This document shows, one piece after another, positions 16,002-24,360 of a DNA stretch of 34,571 bases. Under the pieces are notes generated by a model. The model saw nothing but the letters and a program-made list of their open reading frames with translations, searched no databases and was not told the origin of the DNA. Both the position numbers and the translations under genes were made by a program. The stretch's first letter is position 1, and the number at the start of each line of letters is the position of its first letter. Source of the stretch: Candidatus Hodarchaeota archaeon (GTDB lineage Archaea > Asgardarchaeota > Heimdallarchaeia > Hodarchaeales > Hodarchaeaceae); assembly GCA_016839785.1 (NCBI GenBank), contig JAEOTQ010000194.1:1-34571 (forward strand). The letters run 5' to 3'.

Positions 16002-17219
16002 TCATCTTCGATATTTTTTCCTTAAGGATACCAGTGCAACAATTCCTGCAAAAGCGGCAATTACGATCTCCACTTCAAAACCAGGTGCAGAAGTAGGGGG
16101 TTCTTCAGTAGTCGTCGTTGTTGTAGTGGTTGTTGTTGTAGGTATTTCCCATGGAATATGATTTGGGATATCTGTAGTATTGAATGAGAAAACGACTGAA
16201 CCATCTGCTCCAATCATATCAATCTCAATCCCATTTTCAGTGACATTCGCTAGGCAAATCTCATTGCCTTCATACCAGAAGTCATAACTTAACAACGTTC
16301 CTGGACCCGTAGGATTTTTCGCAGGATTGAAATGATCTGGGATTGGCTTGGTCAGCGCAGCTAATGACGTTCCACCTCCATTTATTAATATGTGAGAACT
16401 TCCAGCCTCACTACCAGTTGAGTGATTTCTATATGTATAATAGCCGTGATGATCATGACCATTGATAATCAGGTCTGCTCCAGTCTCAATTGCTTTGTCT
16501 GCAAAAACAGCACGAAAATCTTCATAATCCTGTTCACGCCCTGGATTAACGCCCCATAATGGTCTGTGCATCACAAGCACGATTTGTTCTATGGAATTAG
16601 CTGCAAGATCCTCTTCGAGCCAATCCATTTGGGCTTGTAATTTTACAGCATCTTTATCCATAGTATCTCCATAATTAAAGTTTTCGGTATTAAGAAATAT
16701 GAAATGAATGTCGCCTTGTGCAGTATCAAAGCTGAAGTACACTTCATTACCAGGATTTGCTACATTATTCTTGAAAACTACTAAGTCGGTATCATCAGGC
16801 ATGGTACTCCCTTCAATTTCATGATTTCCTACAGCCATGTAGATTGGTATGGAAGCATTAATAGCAGACATATGAGGCCAGTAATGCGTATCCCATTGAT
16901 TCTGGTCTGGACCATGGTTTACGGCATCACCTGTATGTACAGCGAATTGGATATTCAGATTTACATCTGCTAGTAAATCTGTCATAAGATCACTAACTAG
17001 TTCCATTCCTGTATTCACACCACTAGCATCATTACGGGTATCTCCAAAAATTATAAACTGATATGGTTCAAATACGGTTGTTTTTTGTTTTAAACCATTG
17101 TTTACAGAGAAAGCCTCATACGTGGTCGAATAGGTTAATAATACTAGTGTTAACATTGCTAATAAAATTACTCTTGACATATTCGTTTTTTTCACACTAA
17201 TCACATCATTTAAGTACAT
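16002..17219 (-). CDS. Secreted/anchored calcineurin-like metallophosphoesterase with PGF-type C-terminal tail
   Basis: 405 residues. An N-terminal signal (hydrophobic run after MSRVILLAMLTLVLL) is followed by metallophosphoesterase motifs: GDTR at 59-62, GDAVNH at 97-102, GNHE at 131-134, H218 in VMHRP, and GHDHH at 254-258. Together these hold the dinuclear metal site, so a phosphatase or nucleotidase acting outside the membrane is expected. The C-terminus has 11 consecutive Thr (361-371), an acidic/Pro linker, then PGF at 379-381, a hydrophobic segment and RKKYRR. This tripartite tail resembles archaeosortase-processed PGF-CTERM signals and suggests lipid anchoring with a glycosylated stalk. 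The ATG at 17178-17180 is an alternative start giving a more typical signal peptide. Confidence 0.87.
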   Translation of the reverse strand: MYLNDVISVKKTNMSRVILLAMLTLVLLTYSTTYEAFSVNNGLKQKTTVFEPYQFIIFGDTRNDASGVNTGMELVSDLMTDLLADVNLNIQFAVHTGDAVNHGPDQNQWDTHYWPHMSAINASIPIYMAVGNHEIEGSTMPDDTDLVVFKNNVANPGNEVYFSFDTAQGDIHFIFLNTENFNYGDTMDKDAVKLQAQMDWLEEDLAANSIEQIVLVMHRPLWGVNPGREQDYEDFRAVFADKAIETGADLIINGHDHHGYYTYRNHSTGSEAGSSHILINGGGTSLAALTKPIPDHFNPAKNPTGPGTLLSYDFWYEGNEICLANVTENGIEIDMIGADGSVVFSFNTTDIPNHIPWEIPTTTTTTTTTTTEEPPTSAPGFEVEIVIAAFAGIVALVSLRKKYRR

Positions 17220-17586
17220 TTAGCCAATAAAAAAGTTATTTCTGTTCTTTAGAATCTGGCCAAATTGACCTTTTCGAACAGATAAAAATTTTTGGTTGGG
17301 GAATTATCATAATGTGATTTTTGTTAACTCAAAGGTCCTTTTTAAATGAAAGATTGAGTACAAATGTATAATTTAATAATTCTAAATTCTGACTCTAGAT
17401 TCTATGCATTAAATATCAAAAGCTTAATATTTTAGTTTTTTTTTCTCGTAACTCACACGGAAAACACTTCTGTTTTGCATTACGAGAAAAAATACGTTCA
17501 CATAATCGAATTCGTTATTATCTATCTTGCTGAATATTCTTTTTCATGTTTGCATCAGAAAAAAACCGTGAAACATATCAATTATC
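17220..17586. other. Intergenic region between divergent phosphoesterase and SSB genes
   Basis: About 370 bp of very AT-rich DNA with no plausible gene. Its main feature is the compound inverted repeat at 17439-17492, listed separately. The rest must contain the two divergent promoters, but no TATA box stands out above the AT background. Confidence 0.5.
17439..17492. repeat. Compound inverted repeat upstream of the SSB gene
   Basis: Perfect 13-bp arms TTTTTTCTCGTAA (17439-17451) and TTACGAGAAAAAA (17480-17492) around a 28-nt spacer. Within the spacer AAAAC (17461-17465) and GTTTT (17472-17476) can also pair. The outer arms end about 95 nt before the SSB start, so this may be an operator or a structured leader. 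Spacer length is long for a simple dimer-binding operator. Confidence 0.6.
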
Positions 17587-17595
17587 GTGAGAAAA

Positions 17596-18282
17596 ATGAA
17601 CGAACATCAAGAATCTCAAGAAAACAAAGAGGAAGAAGAATCTCAGGAAACTGAAGAAGTAGAAAAAACTGAAGAAGCAGAAAAAACTGAAGAAGCAGAA
17701 AAAACTGTAGAAGCTGAAGTGACTGAAACTCCCTCTGAAACATCCTCTGAAAACCCACAGGGCACTGAAGAAACCCTTAATGTGATGAAAATTAGTGAAT
17801 TAGCTCCATTCGAAAGAAAGCTTCAAGTTATATTCTGTGTTGTCGAAAAAGGCGAATCTCGGACAATTGTCAGTAAGAAAACTAATGAAGAGCATAATCT
17901 TGCCGATTTAAAGGTAGGAGACGAAACGGGAACAATTACATTGACACTCTGGGACGAAACAATTGACCGTGTTACTGAAGGCGGAACCTTTATCCTAAAA
18001 AATGGATATGTAAATGTCTTTCAAAGCCAAATGCGTCTAGCTCTCGGTAAATGGGGTTCAATTGAGGACACAGAAGACGTTATCGCACTTGATGATGTTA
18101 ACACAGAAAATGATCGATCAAAAGAACAACATGAAGATCGAAGACGGCGACCACGATCATTTGATCGTGGTGGTGGTGGTCAACGTAGATCCTCATATGG
18201 CGGTGGAAAATCCTATCGAGGTCGCGATAACTCAGGTTATCGGGGTCGATCAGATCATTCAGAACAACAAGATCGTTGGTAG
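17596..18282 (+). CDS. Single-OB-fold ssDNA-binding protein with acidic N-terminus and RGG-like tail
   Basis: About 228 residues in three parts. Residues 1-62 are Glu/Thr-rich with an exact 6-residue repeat (EEAEKT). Residues about 63-162 form an OB fold: MKISELAPFERKLQVIFCVVEKGE, LKVGDETGTITLTLWDE, GGTFILKNGYVNVFQSQMRLAL and a final strand. This matches the single-OB RPA/SOSS-B-type SSBs of archaea. The last 50 residues are Arg/Gly-rich (RRRRPRS, RGGGGQRRSSYGGG, YRGRGR-like), i.e. an RGG tail. Unlike crenarchaeal SSB, the acidic region is at the N-terminus, not the C-terminus. I prefer the ATG at 17596; an in-frame GTG lies at 17587. Probably binds ssDNA in replication or repair; RNA binding is possible because of the RGG tail. 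Confidence 0.85.
   Translation: MNEHQESQENKEEEESQETEEVEKTEEAEKTEEAEKTVEAEVTETPSETSSENPQGTEETLNVMKISELAPFERKLQVIFCVVEKGESRTIVSKKTNEEHNLADLKVGDETGTITLTLWDETIDRVTEGGTFILKNGYVNVFQSQMRLALGKWGSIEDTEDVIALDDVNTENDRSKEQHEDRRRRPRSFDRGGGGQRRSSYGGGKSYRGRDNSGYRGRSDHSEQQDRW
17653..17724 (+). repeat. 18-bp tandem repeat inside the SSB gene (4 units)
   Basis: Units at 17653, 17671, 17689 and 17707. Units 2 and 3 are identical (GAAGAAGCAGAAAAAACT), unit 1 differs by one base and unit 4 is diverged. Each unit encodes EE(A/V)EKT-like residues of the acidic N-terminus. The near-identity suggests recent slippage. Confidence 0.85.
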
Positions 18283-18297
18283 ATAATAAACTTCCAA

Positions 18298-18316
18298 TCT
18301 TTTTCTTTTTCTTTTA
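18298..18316 (+). terminator. T-rich terminator after the SSB gene
   Basis: Three T runs of 4-6 interrupted by single C, starting about 16 nt after the TAG stop, typical of archaeal T-tract termination. Confidence 0.45.
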
Positions 18317-18388
18317 ATTATCCTTTTCCTAGGCTGATTAACTCCCGATGAATTCACTCGGTTGTTTCTTTCTTACTCTTAAAATTTG

Positions 18389-18829
18389 CTAAGTAAAATT
18401 ATTTCTTATTGTTAAAAAATAGAAAAATAATCCAATTGAAACAATAGGGATAAGTAAGTAACTATAATTTCCTGTTTGAAGAATGTTGATATAAAATTCA
18501 TAGCTTAATAATATGTTAATAAAATTCAGACCGTATAGTATAATAGTCACGAACCAAGCAGCATAATTCAGACTCCACAGACCATAGCCTAGTACGAATA
18601 TTAAAAAGCCGATAAACAGAATAGCTCCTGATAATACACCAAATAACACTCCAAATACGTCAGCAAACGTTGTTTCCAACAACGTGTCAAAATCTCCTCC
18701 TAATAGGCCAAAGGAAAGAAGGATGAAAAACCCACCAGTTAGCATTACTAGTATACCCGTAAGCATCTCTAATAATGCAATCAAACTGAGTAAAATAGGA
18801 CGTTTTTTTGTAACCATTGACAAACACAA
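18389..18829 (-). CDS. Small integral membrane protein, 4 TM
   Basis: 146 residues. Four hydrophobic segments: about 12-40 (LLSLIALLEMLTGILVMLTGGFF), 60-82, 85-110 and 122-140. It begins with a KKRP basic turn before TM1. This 'KRP...LLEMLTGI' start is common among uncharacterised archaeal and bacterial 4-TM proteins, but no function can be given. An internal ATG at residue 5 (MVTKKRP) is an alternative start. It stands alone, convergent with the SSB gene, and shares the 260-bp upstream gap with the LKR gene. Confidence 0.7.
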   Translation of the reverse strand: MCLSMVTKKRPILLSLIALLEMLTGILVMLTGGFFILLSFGLLGGDFDTLLETTFADVFGVLFGVLSGAILFIGFLIFVLGYGLWSLNYAAWFVTIILYGLNFINILLSYEFYINILQTGNYSYLLIPIVSIGLFFYFLTIRNNFT

Positions 18830-19105
18830 GATTTTTTTTAAATTGAGGATTCTAAAGAGCCTTAATCATTAAAAATTTTAAGCTTTCCATCGTCGAGGTT
18901 ACATTCTAAGCAAATTTCTTTGTTTGAGGGATATATTTACCATAATATTAAAATTTTTGAGAGAAATTCAGTTTTTAGAACTTTAACTGAATTGAATTAA
19001 ACTTGAAATGTATTATAATGTTAACTACTTAAACTGCACAGAGTAGCTATTCTTATAATTGCCAAAAATAAAGAATCTAGAATCTACTAATTGGACGTAC
19101 AAAAT

Positions 19106-20434
19106 ATGGGAAATACAGTAGGAATTCGATTAGAAGATAAGAATAAATGGGAAAAGAGAACACCAATTGTTCCAAACCATGTGAAAGATCTTATTTCTAC
19201 AGATTCATTGGAATTTGTTGTCCAAACTTCGCCGATTCGTGCGTTTCAAGATTCCGAGTATAAGGCTGCTGGAGCGACGGTATCTCCTGATTTAAGCAAA
19301 GCAGATGTAATTTTTGCTATAAAAGAGGTTCCAGTTGAAGTATTAGAACAAGAAAAGATCTATATATTTTTTAGTCATACAGTTAAAGGTCAAAAGTACA
19401 ATATGCCGCTTCTAAAAAAGATGCTAGAGCTAAATACTACTTTGATTGATTATGAAAAGATTGTAGATGATAGAGGATTTCGTCTGATATATTTTGGTAA
19501 CTATGCAGGACTAGCAGGAATGAACCAAAGTCTGTGGGCCTTTGGACACCGAGTTAAGGATCAATTAGACATAGACACTCCTTTCTTAACCTTAAGACAT
19601 ACCTACGAATACGATGGTTTAGAGGGAATGAAACTCGCAGTTTCAGAAGTCAGGAAGAAAATCAAAAACAAAGGGTTCCATCCTGAATTAGTTCCAATGA
19701 TTGTTGGTTTTGCGGGTTATGGAAATGTCTCACGTGGAGCACAGTCAATATTGGATCTTTTACCCGTCATTGAGCTTGATCCCAAAGAATTACGAGATTT
19801 TTTTGTTAATAAATCTGATGAGTTTTCCTCCAAACATGTCTACAAGGTTGTGTTCAAAGAAGAAGACATGGTTAAGCCAAAAACTGGAGATAAATTCGAG
19901 CTACAAGATTATTATAAGTTTGGGAACTCGAAATATGAAGGGGTATTTGAAGAATACATTCAATACTTATCGATTCTCATGAATGGAATATATTGGAGTG
20001 AAAAGTATCCTCGACTTCTTACCAAGGAGTATGCGAAAGATATGTTTCAATCGAAAATCATGGTAAGATTACAAGTTATCGGTGATATATCGTGTGACAT
20101 TGAAGGAGGTATTGAACCAACATTGATGGCTACGGAACCTGATCATCCAGTATTTGTCTATAATCCATTTTCTGAAGAAGCAAGGCTTGGATTATCGGGG
20201 GACGGCCTTGCAATTATGGCTGTTGACAACCTTCCCTGCGAATTACCAAAAGAATCATCGAATAACTTCTCAAAAACTTTAAAGCCATATATTTCTATCA
20301 TTGCGAAGCCTGACTATACCAAATCGTTTGAAAGTCTAGCCTTACCTCCAGTTATCAAGAATGCGGTAATTGCACATCAAGGACAACTCACTCCAAATTA
20401 TACGTATTTAGAAGAATATTTAGAACAAATATAG
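19106..20434 (+). CDS. Lysine-ketoglutarate reductase (saccharopine-forming), alanine dehydrogenase/PNT fold
   Basis: 442 residues. It condenses L-lysine with 2-oxoglutarate to saccharopine using NADPH, the first step of saccharopine-type lysine breakdown. It opens VGIRLEDKNKWEKRTPI, the start of alanine dehydrogenase/transhydrogenase and AASS LKR domains, with FFSHTVKGQKYN near 120 and NYAGLAGMNQSLW near 150, both typical of the LKR domain. The nucleotide-binding strand is VGFAGYGNVSRGAQ near 205-218. I take the ATG at 19106 because the conserved region follows immediately; an in-frame TTG at 19091 would add five residues. The saccharopine dehydrogenase gene begins 19 bp after its stop, so the two form an operon. 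In animals and plants the two activities are fused. Confidence 0.88.
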   Translation: MGNTVGIRLEDKNKWEKRTPIVPNHVKDLISTDSLEFVVQTSPIRAFQDSEYKAAGATVSPDLSKADVIFAIKEVPVEVLEQEKIYIFFSHTVKGQKYNMPLLKKMLELNTTLIDYEKIVDDRGFRLIYFGNYAGLAGMNQSLWAFGHRVKDQLDIDTPFLTLRHTYEYDGLEGMKLAVSEVRKKIKNKGFHPELVPMIVGFAGYGNVSRGAQSILDLLPVIELDPKELRDFFVNKSDEFSSKHVYKVVFKEEDMVKPKTGDKFELQDYYKFGNSKYEGVFEEYIQYLSILMNGIYWSEKYPRLLTKEYAKDMFQSKIMVRLQVIGDISCDIEGGIEPTLMATEPDHPVFVYNPFSEEARLGLSGDGLAIMAVDNLPCELPKESSNNFSKTLKPYISIIAKPDYTKSFESLALPPVIKNAVIAHQGQLTPNYTYLEEYLEQI

Positions 20435-20442
20435 ATTATTAA

Positions 20443-20448
20443 AGGTGG
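20443..20448 (+). promoter_or_regulatory. Shine-Dalgarno deciding the saccharopine dehydrogenase start
   Basis: AGGTGG ends 5 nt before the ATG at 20454. The alternative GTG at 20445 lies inside this motif, so the ATG is the more likely start. Confidence 0.7.
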
Positions 20449-20453
20449 AAATT

Positions 20454-21809
20454 ATGAAGAAAATACTAATCTTTGGTGCAGGTATGGTTGCTGGCCCTCC
20501 TGTTAAGTATCTACTAGAAAAAAACTTCCAAGTTATTGTAGCAAGTCGTACACTGCAGAAAGCAGAAGCTCTCATTAACAGTCACCCCAATGGTGTTGCT
20601 AAAGCATTTGATATAACGCAATCGACTGAGGAAGAGCTTGAAGGGCTTATTCGTGAATGTGATTTAGCTGTAAGTCTTTTACCGTATATTTTTCATGTAA
20701 AAGTGGCAAAAGCATGCATAAAACATCATAAACATATGGTTACCACTTCTTACGTAAGCCCAGAAATGAGAGAACTGGATAACGAAGCTAAAAATGCATC
20801 TATCTCAATCTTAAACGAGATCGGAGTGGATCCAGGTATTGATCATATGTCTGCACAAAAAATAATCGATTCGATCCATGAAAAGGGAGGAAAAATTCTA
20901 TCTTTCACTTCTTACACAGGAGGTTTGCCTGCTCCTGATGCAAATAATAATCCATGGGGTTATAAGTTATCATGGTCACCTCGTGGTGTTATCTTAGCAG
21001 GTCGAAATGCTGCTAAATACTTGAAAGATGGTGAAGTTGTTGATATTCCTGGAGAGGATTTATTCGATCATTATCTACCTTTCCCAGTAAATGAGAAGGG
21101 TCCAGGAGATACTGAAGAACTTGGTGTATTAGAGGGTTATCCGAATCGAAATTCTATTGAACCCTATATCGAGGTTTACGGGATACCTGAAACTAAAACA
21201 ATGATCCGAGGAACTTTACGGAATCCAGGTTGGTGTAGAACCATGAAAAAGATCGCTGATGTCGGTTATCTTAATCTTGATGAGCAGGAATTCCCTTCAG
21301 GATTTACTTATGGACAACTACTCAATCAAATGCTTAATAAACCATTAAAGTCAAATTCCAAAGAAAACTTAATGGCTAAATTCAATATTGAAGAAACTGA
21401 TGATATTATCAAACGATTTGAATGGATGGGCCTTTTAGGGGAGAGTGTACTTCCGAAAGACAAGATTTCACCTCTAGATGCACTCTGTCATCAATTTGAG
21501 GAGCACCTCCAATATACTACGGGTGAAAGGGACATGCTTGTTATGGTTCACCAGTTTGAGTATATGATCGATTCAAGTACGGAAAAGATAACCTCAACAA
21601 TGATAGATTACGGAATACCTAATGGAGATAGTTCAATGTCCCGAACAGTTGGACTCCCTGCGGCTATAGGAGTACGTATGATTTTAGATGGGACAATTAC
21701 TGATCGTGGAGTCTTAGTTCCTGTTAAGAAATCAATCTATATACCAGTATTAAAAGAATTGGAAGAAATGAACATAAGGTTTATCGAAAAACTAGAAAAA
21801 GAATTTTAA
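20454..21809 (+). CDS. Saccharopine dehydrogenase (glutamate-forming)
   Basis: 451 residues. It cleaves saccharopine to glutamate and alpha-aminoadipate semialdehyde with NAD(P). The N-terminal Rossmann motif is ILIFGAGMVAGPPVKYL, followed by CDLAVSLLPYIFHVKVAKAC, VTTSYVSPEMREL and ILNEIGVDPGIDHM, all very close to the SDH half of human AASS. A central glycine/Pro-rich segment YTGGLPAPDANNNPWGYK matches the substrate-domain start of SDH. Complete length for a stand-alone SDH. It forms a two-gene operon with LKR and ends in a T-rich terminator. The semialdehyde product would need a dehydrogenase not found in this window. Confidence 0.92.
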   Translation: MKKILIFGAGMVAGPPVKYLLEKNFQVIVASRTLQKAEALINSHPNGVAKAFDITQSTEEELEGLIRECDLAVSLLPYIFHVKVAKACIKHHKHMVTTSYVSPEMRELDNEAKNASISILNEIGVDPGIDHMSAQKIIDSIHEKGGKILSFTSYTGGLPAPDANNNPWGYKLSWSPRGVILAGRNAAKYLKDGEVVDIPGEDLFDHYLPFPVNEKGPGDTEELGVLEGYPNRNSIEPYIEVYGIPETKTMIRGTLRNPGWCRTMKKIADVGYLNLDEQEFPSGFTYGQLLNQMLNKPLKSNSKENLMAKFNIEETDDIIKRFEWMGLLGESVLPKDKISPLDALCHQFEEHLQYTTGERDMLVMVHQFEYMIDSSTEKITSTMIDYGIPNGDSSMSRTVGLPAAIGVRMILDGTITDRGVLVPVKKSIYIPVLKELEEMNIRFIEKLEKEF

Positions 21810-21828
21810 TTCTCTTTTCTCCTTTTTT
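21810..21828 (+). terminator. T-rich terminator of the LKR/SDH operon
   Basis: Pyrimidine tract right after the TAA stop ending in six T (21823-21828); lies between convergent genes. Confidence 0.5.
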
Positions 21829-21837
21829 ACAGAATCA

Positions 21838-22632
21838 TTAACCACTTTTTCTATCACAATAAGTGGCATATATCTTTGAATCTTCAACAAAACCTAATTT
21901 TTTATAAAGTTTAATAGCCACCTTGTTGGAATTTTCTACCCAGAGATAAATTGTCGTGATGAGATTATCTATAAGAATTTCTTGACATAATTTTGTCAAT
22001 GTCTTGTGAGAATATCCTTGTTTTCGTTCTAGAATTTTAGTTTCAATTCCCCTAATAATTGCGAATGAATGGGTCTTACTTTGTAAAATATGAGGAGCCG
22101 CGGCGAAGCTAACGATCTCATTTCCTTTTAGATATCCATAGCCTATCCCCCCTTCTAAATGCCTATATCTTTTAGGAATTTTAATACGGTCATTAGGAAA
22201 ACGAATTACGGAATTAAGGTCACTCCATCCAGGATTAAACGTTTCAGTCGAAAGTTGAAAGGTAATATATGTATTAAATGTATTAGTCTCTTCATTTGTC
22301 TCTAGTGATCGAAAATTTTCAAATCTTTCCTGAATACTTGGCCACATTGAGCTATCATTGAATATTAACACAGAATTAGTCTTAAACCATCGAATTTTCT
22401 TCATTAGAGGCCAAATTCTCTCACTTGATAAGTGATATTTGTTTTCATAATGAAAAATGTAATCAAGGGGGTTCAGTGTGAAATTATACGTCACAAGTCT
22501 AGGTGTTTGAGCCAGATACCAGTGAAGGTAACAAGTATGTGATAACGGTTCCTCACGAAAAATTCGAAAGAATTCTTGCTCCTTTTTCTTGCTTGAAATA
22601 CCGAATGGAGGATGGAGTCGATCCTTTACCAT
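21838..22632 (-). CDS. GNAT-family N-acetyltransferase
   Basis: 264 residues. The C-terminal half (about 165-260) is a GNAT fold: GYGYLKGNEIVSFAAAP (beta 2-3), a central strand HSFAIIRGIETKILERKQGYSHKTLTKL with the acetyl-CoA pyrophosphate loop R/K-Q-G-Y-S, and YLWVENSNKVAIKLYKKLGFVED, the typical beta5-alpha4 end. The N-terminal 160 residues resemble the FR47/GCN5-related extra domain found in some tandem acetyltransferases, but are not clearly assigned. Acetyl acceptor unknown. Same strand as xerA with a 57-bp gap; convergent with the saccharopine dehydrogenase gene. Confidence 0.8.
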   Translation of the reverse strand: MVKDRLHPPFGISSKKKEQEFFRIFREEPLSHTCYLHWYLAQTPRLVTYNFTLNPLDYIFHYENKYHLSSERIWPLMKKIRWFKTNSVLIFNDSSMWPSIQERFENFRSLETNEETNTFNTYITFQLSTETFNPGWSDLNSVIRFPNDRIKIPKRYRHLEGGIGYGYLKGNEIVSFAAAPHILQSKTHSFAIIRGIETKILERKQGYSHKTLTKLCQEILIDNLITTIYLWVENSNKVAIKLYKKLGFVEDSKIYATYCDRKSG

Positions 22633-22689
22633 ACCTTGAACCTCTGAACCTGACTATATTCTTTGTATGGAACGAAAGATATTAATGTC

Positions 22690-23601
22690 TCACCCATCAA
22701 ATATAGGCGCTTTTTCCTTATTTTGCTCAGAAAGCGGATGTCCTAAATCATAAGATTTACGTAAATGCGCTAAACTGACATGTGTGTACAACTGTGTGGT
22801 TGAAAGGGAAGCATGACCCAATAATTCTTGTATAACTCGGATATCAACGGAATTAGCAAGTAAATGTGTAGCAAAGGCATGTCTAAGTGTATGAGGGGTT
22901 AATTTTTTATCCTGTAGATTAGCTTGTTCTCGATATTTTTTTACTAATCGCTGGATTGATCGTGAAGTTAAACGATCTCCCGATCGATTCAAAATTAGTG
23001 CGGATGTTGATGAATCCTGACGACGGTTTTCCAGGTATTCTTCTATGATTGGTATGAGTACATCAGGGAGAGGAATTAATCTATCCTTATTTCCTTTCCC
23101 TCCAATAATTCTTAACATTCGATTGTCAAGGTCTACACAATCTACATTCAGATTACTGAGTTCAGATACTCGCATTCCAGTACCATAAAGAAGAAAGAGT
23201 ATTGTTCGATCTCTGATATTATCAGGCGTTCTTAGAAGTTGTAGTGTTTCCTCTACAGAGATAGTTTTTGGTAAGCTTTTTGGTATTTTCGGAGATTCTA
23301 TGTTCTCTGCTGGATTGGTTGAGATAAAAGCTTCTTTCTTGAGAAATTTGTAGAATGACTTGAGTGAGCAAATCTTTCGATGAAGACTCCGAGGTGAGTA
23401 TTTTTTCTCTCGCTTTAAGTGTAAGAAGAAACGACGTAAGTCAGTTGTCGTTCTCATCTCAATAGATCGTTCACTATTAAAGGTATTAAACATTTGAAGG
23501 TCATAAGAATATTCTCGTATTGTTTTTGGAGAGTATCCTTTCTCTACTTCTAACCAAACTAGGTAATCATCAATTAGCATAATTTTGAAATTTGACGACA
23601 T
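22690..23601 (-). CDS. xerA: Tyrosine recombinase XerA (chromosome dimer resolution)
   Basis: 303 residues. Site-specific recombinase acting at dif sites to resolve chromosome dimers. N-terminal SAM-like core-binding domain (about 8-92), then the catalytic domain with R144 (TGMRVSEL), K169 (IGGKGNKDR), H237 and R240 (TPHTLRHAFATHLL), H263 (LLGHASLSTTQ) and the nucleophile Y272 (LYTHVS). The full catalytic set is present. Length and lack of an att site, excisionase or phage gene nearby favour a housekeeping XerA/XerC rather than an integrase. Translation may begin at Met1 or Met8 (IMLIDDYL). A coiled-coil/winged-helix protein gene lies 53 bp upstream on the same strand. Confidence 0.92.
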   Translation of the reverse strand: MSSNFKIMLIDDYLVWLEVEKGYSPKTIREYSYDLQMFNTFNSERSIEMRTTTDLRRFFLHLKREKKYSPRSLHRKICSLKSFYKFLKKEAFISTNPAENIESPKIPKSLPKTISVEETLQLLRTPDNIRDRTILFLLYGTGMRVSELSNLNVDCVDLDNRMLRIIGGKGNKDRLIPLPDVLIPIIEEYLENRRQDSSTSALILNRSGDRLTSRSIQRLVKKYREQANLQDKKLTPHTLRHAFATHLLANSVDIRVIQELLGHASLSTTQLYTHVSLAHLRKSYDLGHPLSEQNKEKAPIFDG

Positions 23602-23654
23602 ACAATATAATCGCGGATAATACCCAGAGACTATCCCCTAATAGTTCAGAGATT

Positions 23655-24170
23655 TTAATCGTAAATTCGATTTGCTAGCTTGGCTCTTCCTTGATCTTCA
23701 TCATAATGAATCAACTCAGCACGATGAAGTTCATGTAGGGAGTGAAGTACTATTGCAGCAGAAAACCCAGTTGTCTTAGTTAGCTCCTCACGAGTCATCT
23801 CTGCTTTATCCCCATGTAGGAGGTACAATATCTTTGCATGGGGTTTGCCTGTGAATACTTTCTCTAATAATGTAATATAGATCCCTAAGAGTTGTTTAAT
23901 ATCTAGAGATGTCTCCTGCTGTCCTGAAAGTTCAGTAAAGAGCTCTGAAATCTTTTTGAACTCACTCTCTAGTGAAATATACTCGAATTCGAGCTGTTGT
24001 TTCTGTAAATTCGCTTGGTTTAATTTTTCTTCCCGCTCCCTTATAGCAGATTCTTTCTCCTCTAATTCCTTCTGAGCTTTGCTAAGATTATTTTCCATCG
24101 ATACAATGGTATTTTTCACTCGTTCTATTGTGGGAATGATCTCTTCTATTTTCAGGGGTTCATCTTCCAT
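23655..24170 (-). CDS. Coiled-coil protein with C-terminal winged-helix domain
   Basis: 171 residues. Residues about 15-85 are a strong heptad-type coiled coil rich in E, K, L and Q (ENNLSKAQKELEEKESAIREREEK). The C-terminal 60 residues (AKILYLLHGDKAEMTREELTKTTGFSAAIVLHSLHELHRAELI) read as a winged-helix DNA-binding domain: helix, helix-turn-helix, strand. Probably a dimeric DNA-binding protein. It precedes xerA on the same strand and might serve in chromosome handling or transcription, but that is only context. No family name can be given with certainty. Confidence 0.72.
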   Translation of the reverse strand: MEDEPLKIEEIIPTIERVKNTIVSMENNLSKAQKELEEKESAIREREEKLNQANLQKQQLEFEYISLESEFKKISELFTELSGQQETSLDIKQLLGIYITLLEKVFTGKPHAKILYLLHGDKAEMTREELTKTTGFSAAIVLHSLHELHRAELIHYDEDQGRAKLANRIYD

Positions 24171-24360
24171 TGTTGAGTCTACCTCTTTAGCTGTAAATCA
24201 GTCACATAATTAAAAATTTATTGATTGTTGACTAATCCATAATCAGTATTTATACCACACTAATGTAAAAATAATGAAAATTCTAGTAAATTATCGGTAT
24301 AGAAGTTTAGGGTTCAATTGGTACGATTAATTTTTCTGTATTTGATTGAGTCTGTGGCGT
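24171..24360. other. AT-rich gap, nothing seen
   Basis: About 190 bp between two same-strand genes, checked for short genes and RNA structures. No plausible coding sequence or hairpin was found; it likely holds the promoter of the coiled-coil/winged-helix gene. Confidence 0.4.

Noticed and set aside
17653..17724. Tandem repeats as a possible CRISPR array
   Set aside because: Units are contiguous without spacers and are in frame, encoding Glu-rich protein repeats; no cas genes are present.
22690..23601. Integrase of a mobile element
   Set aside because: No tRNA-associated attachment site, direct repeats, excisionase or other mobile-element genes nearby; size and motifs fit a housekeeping XerA.
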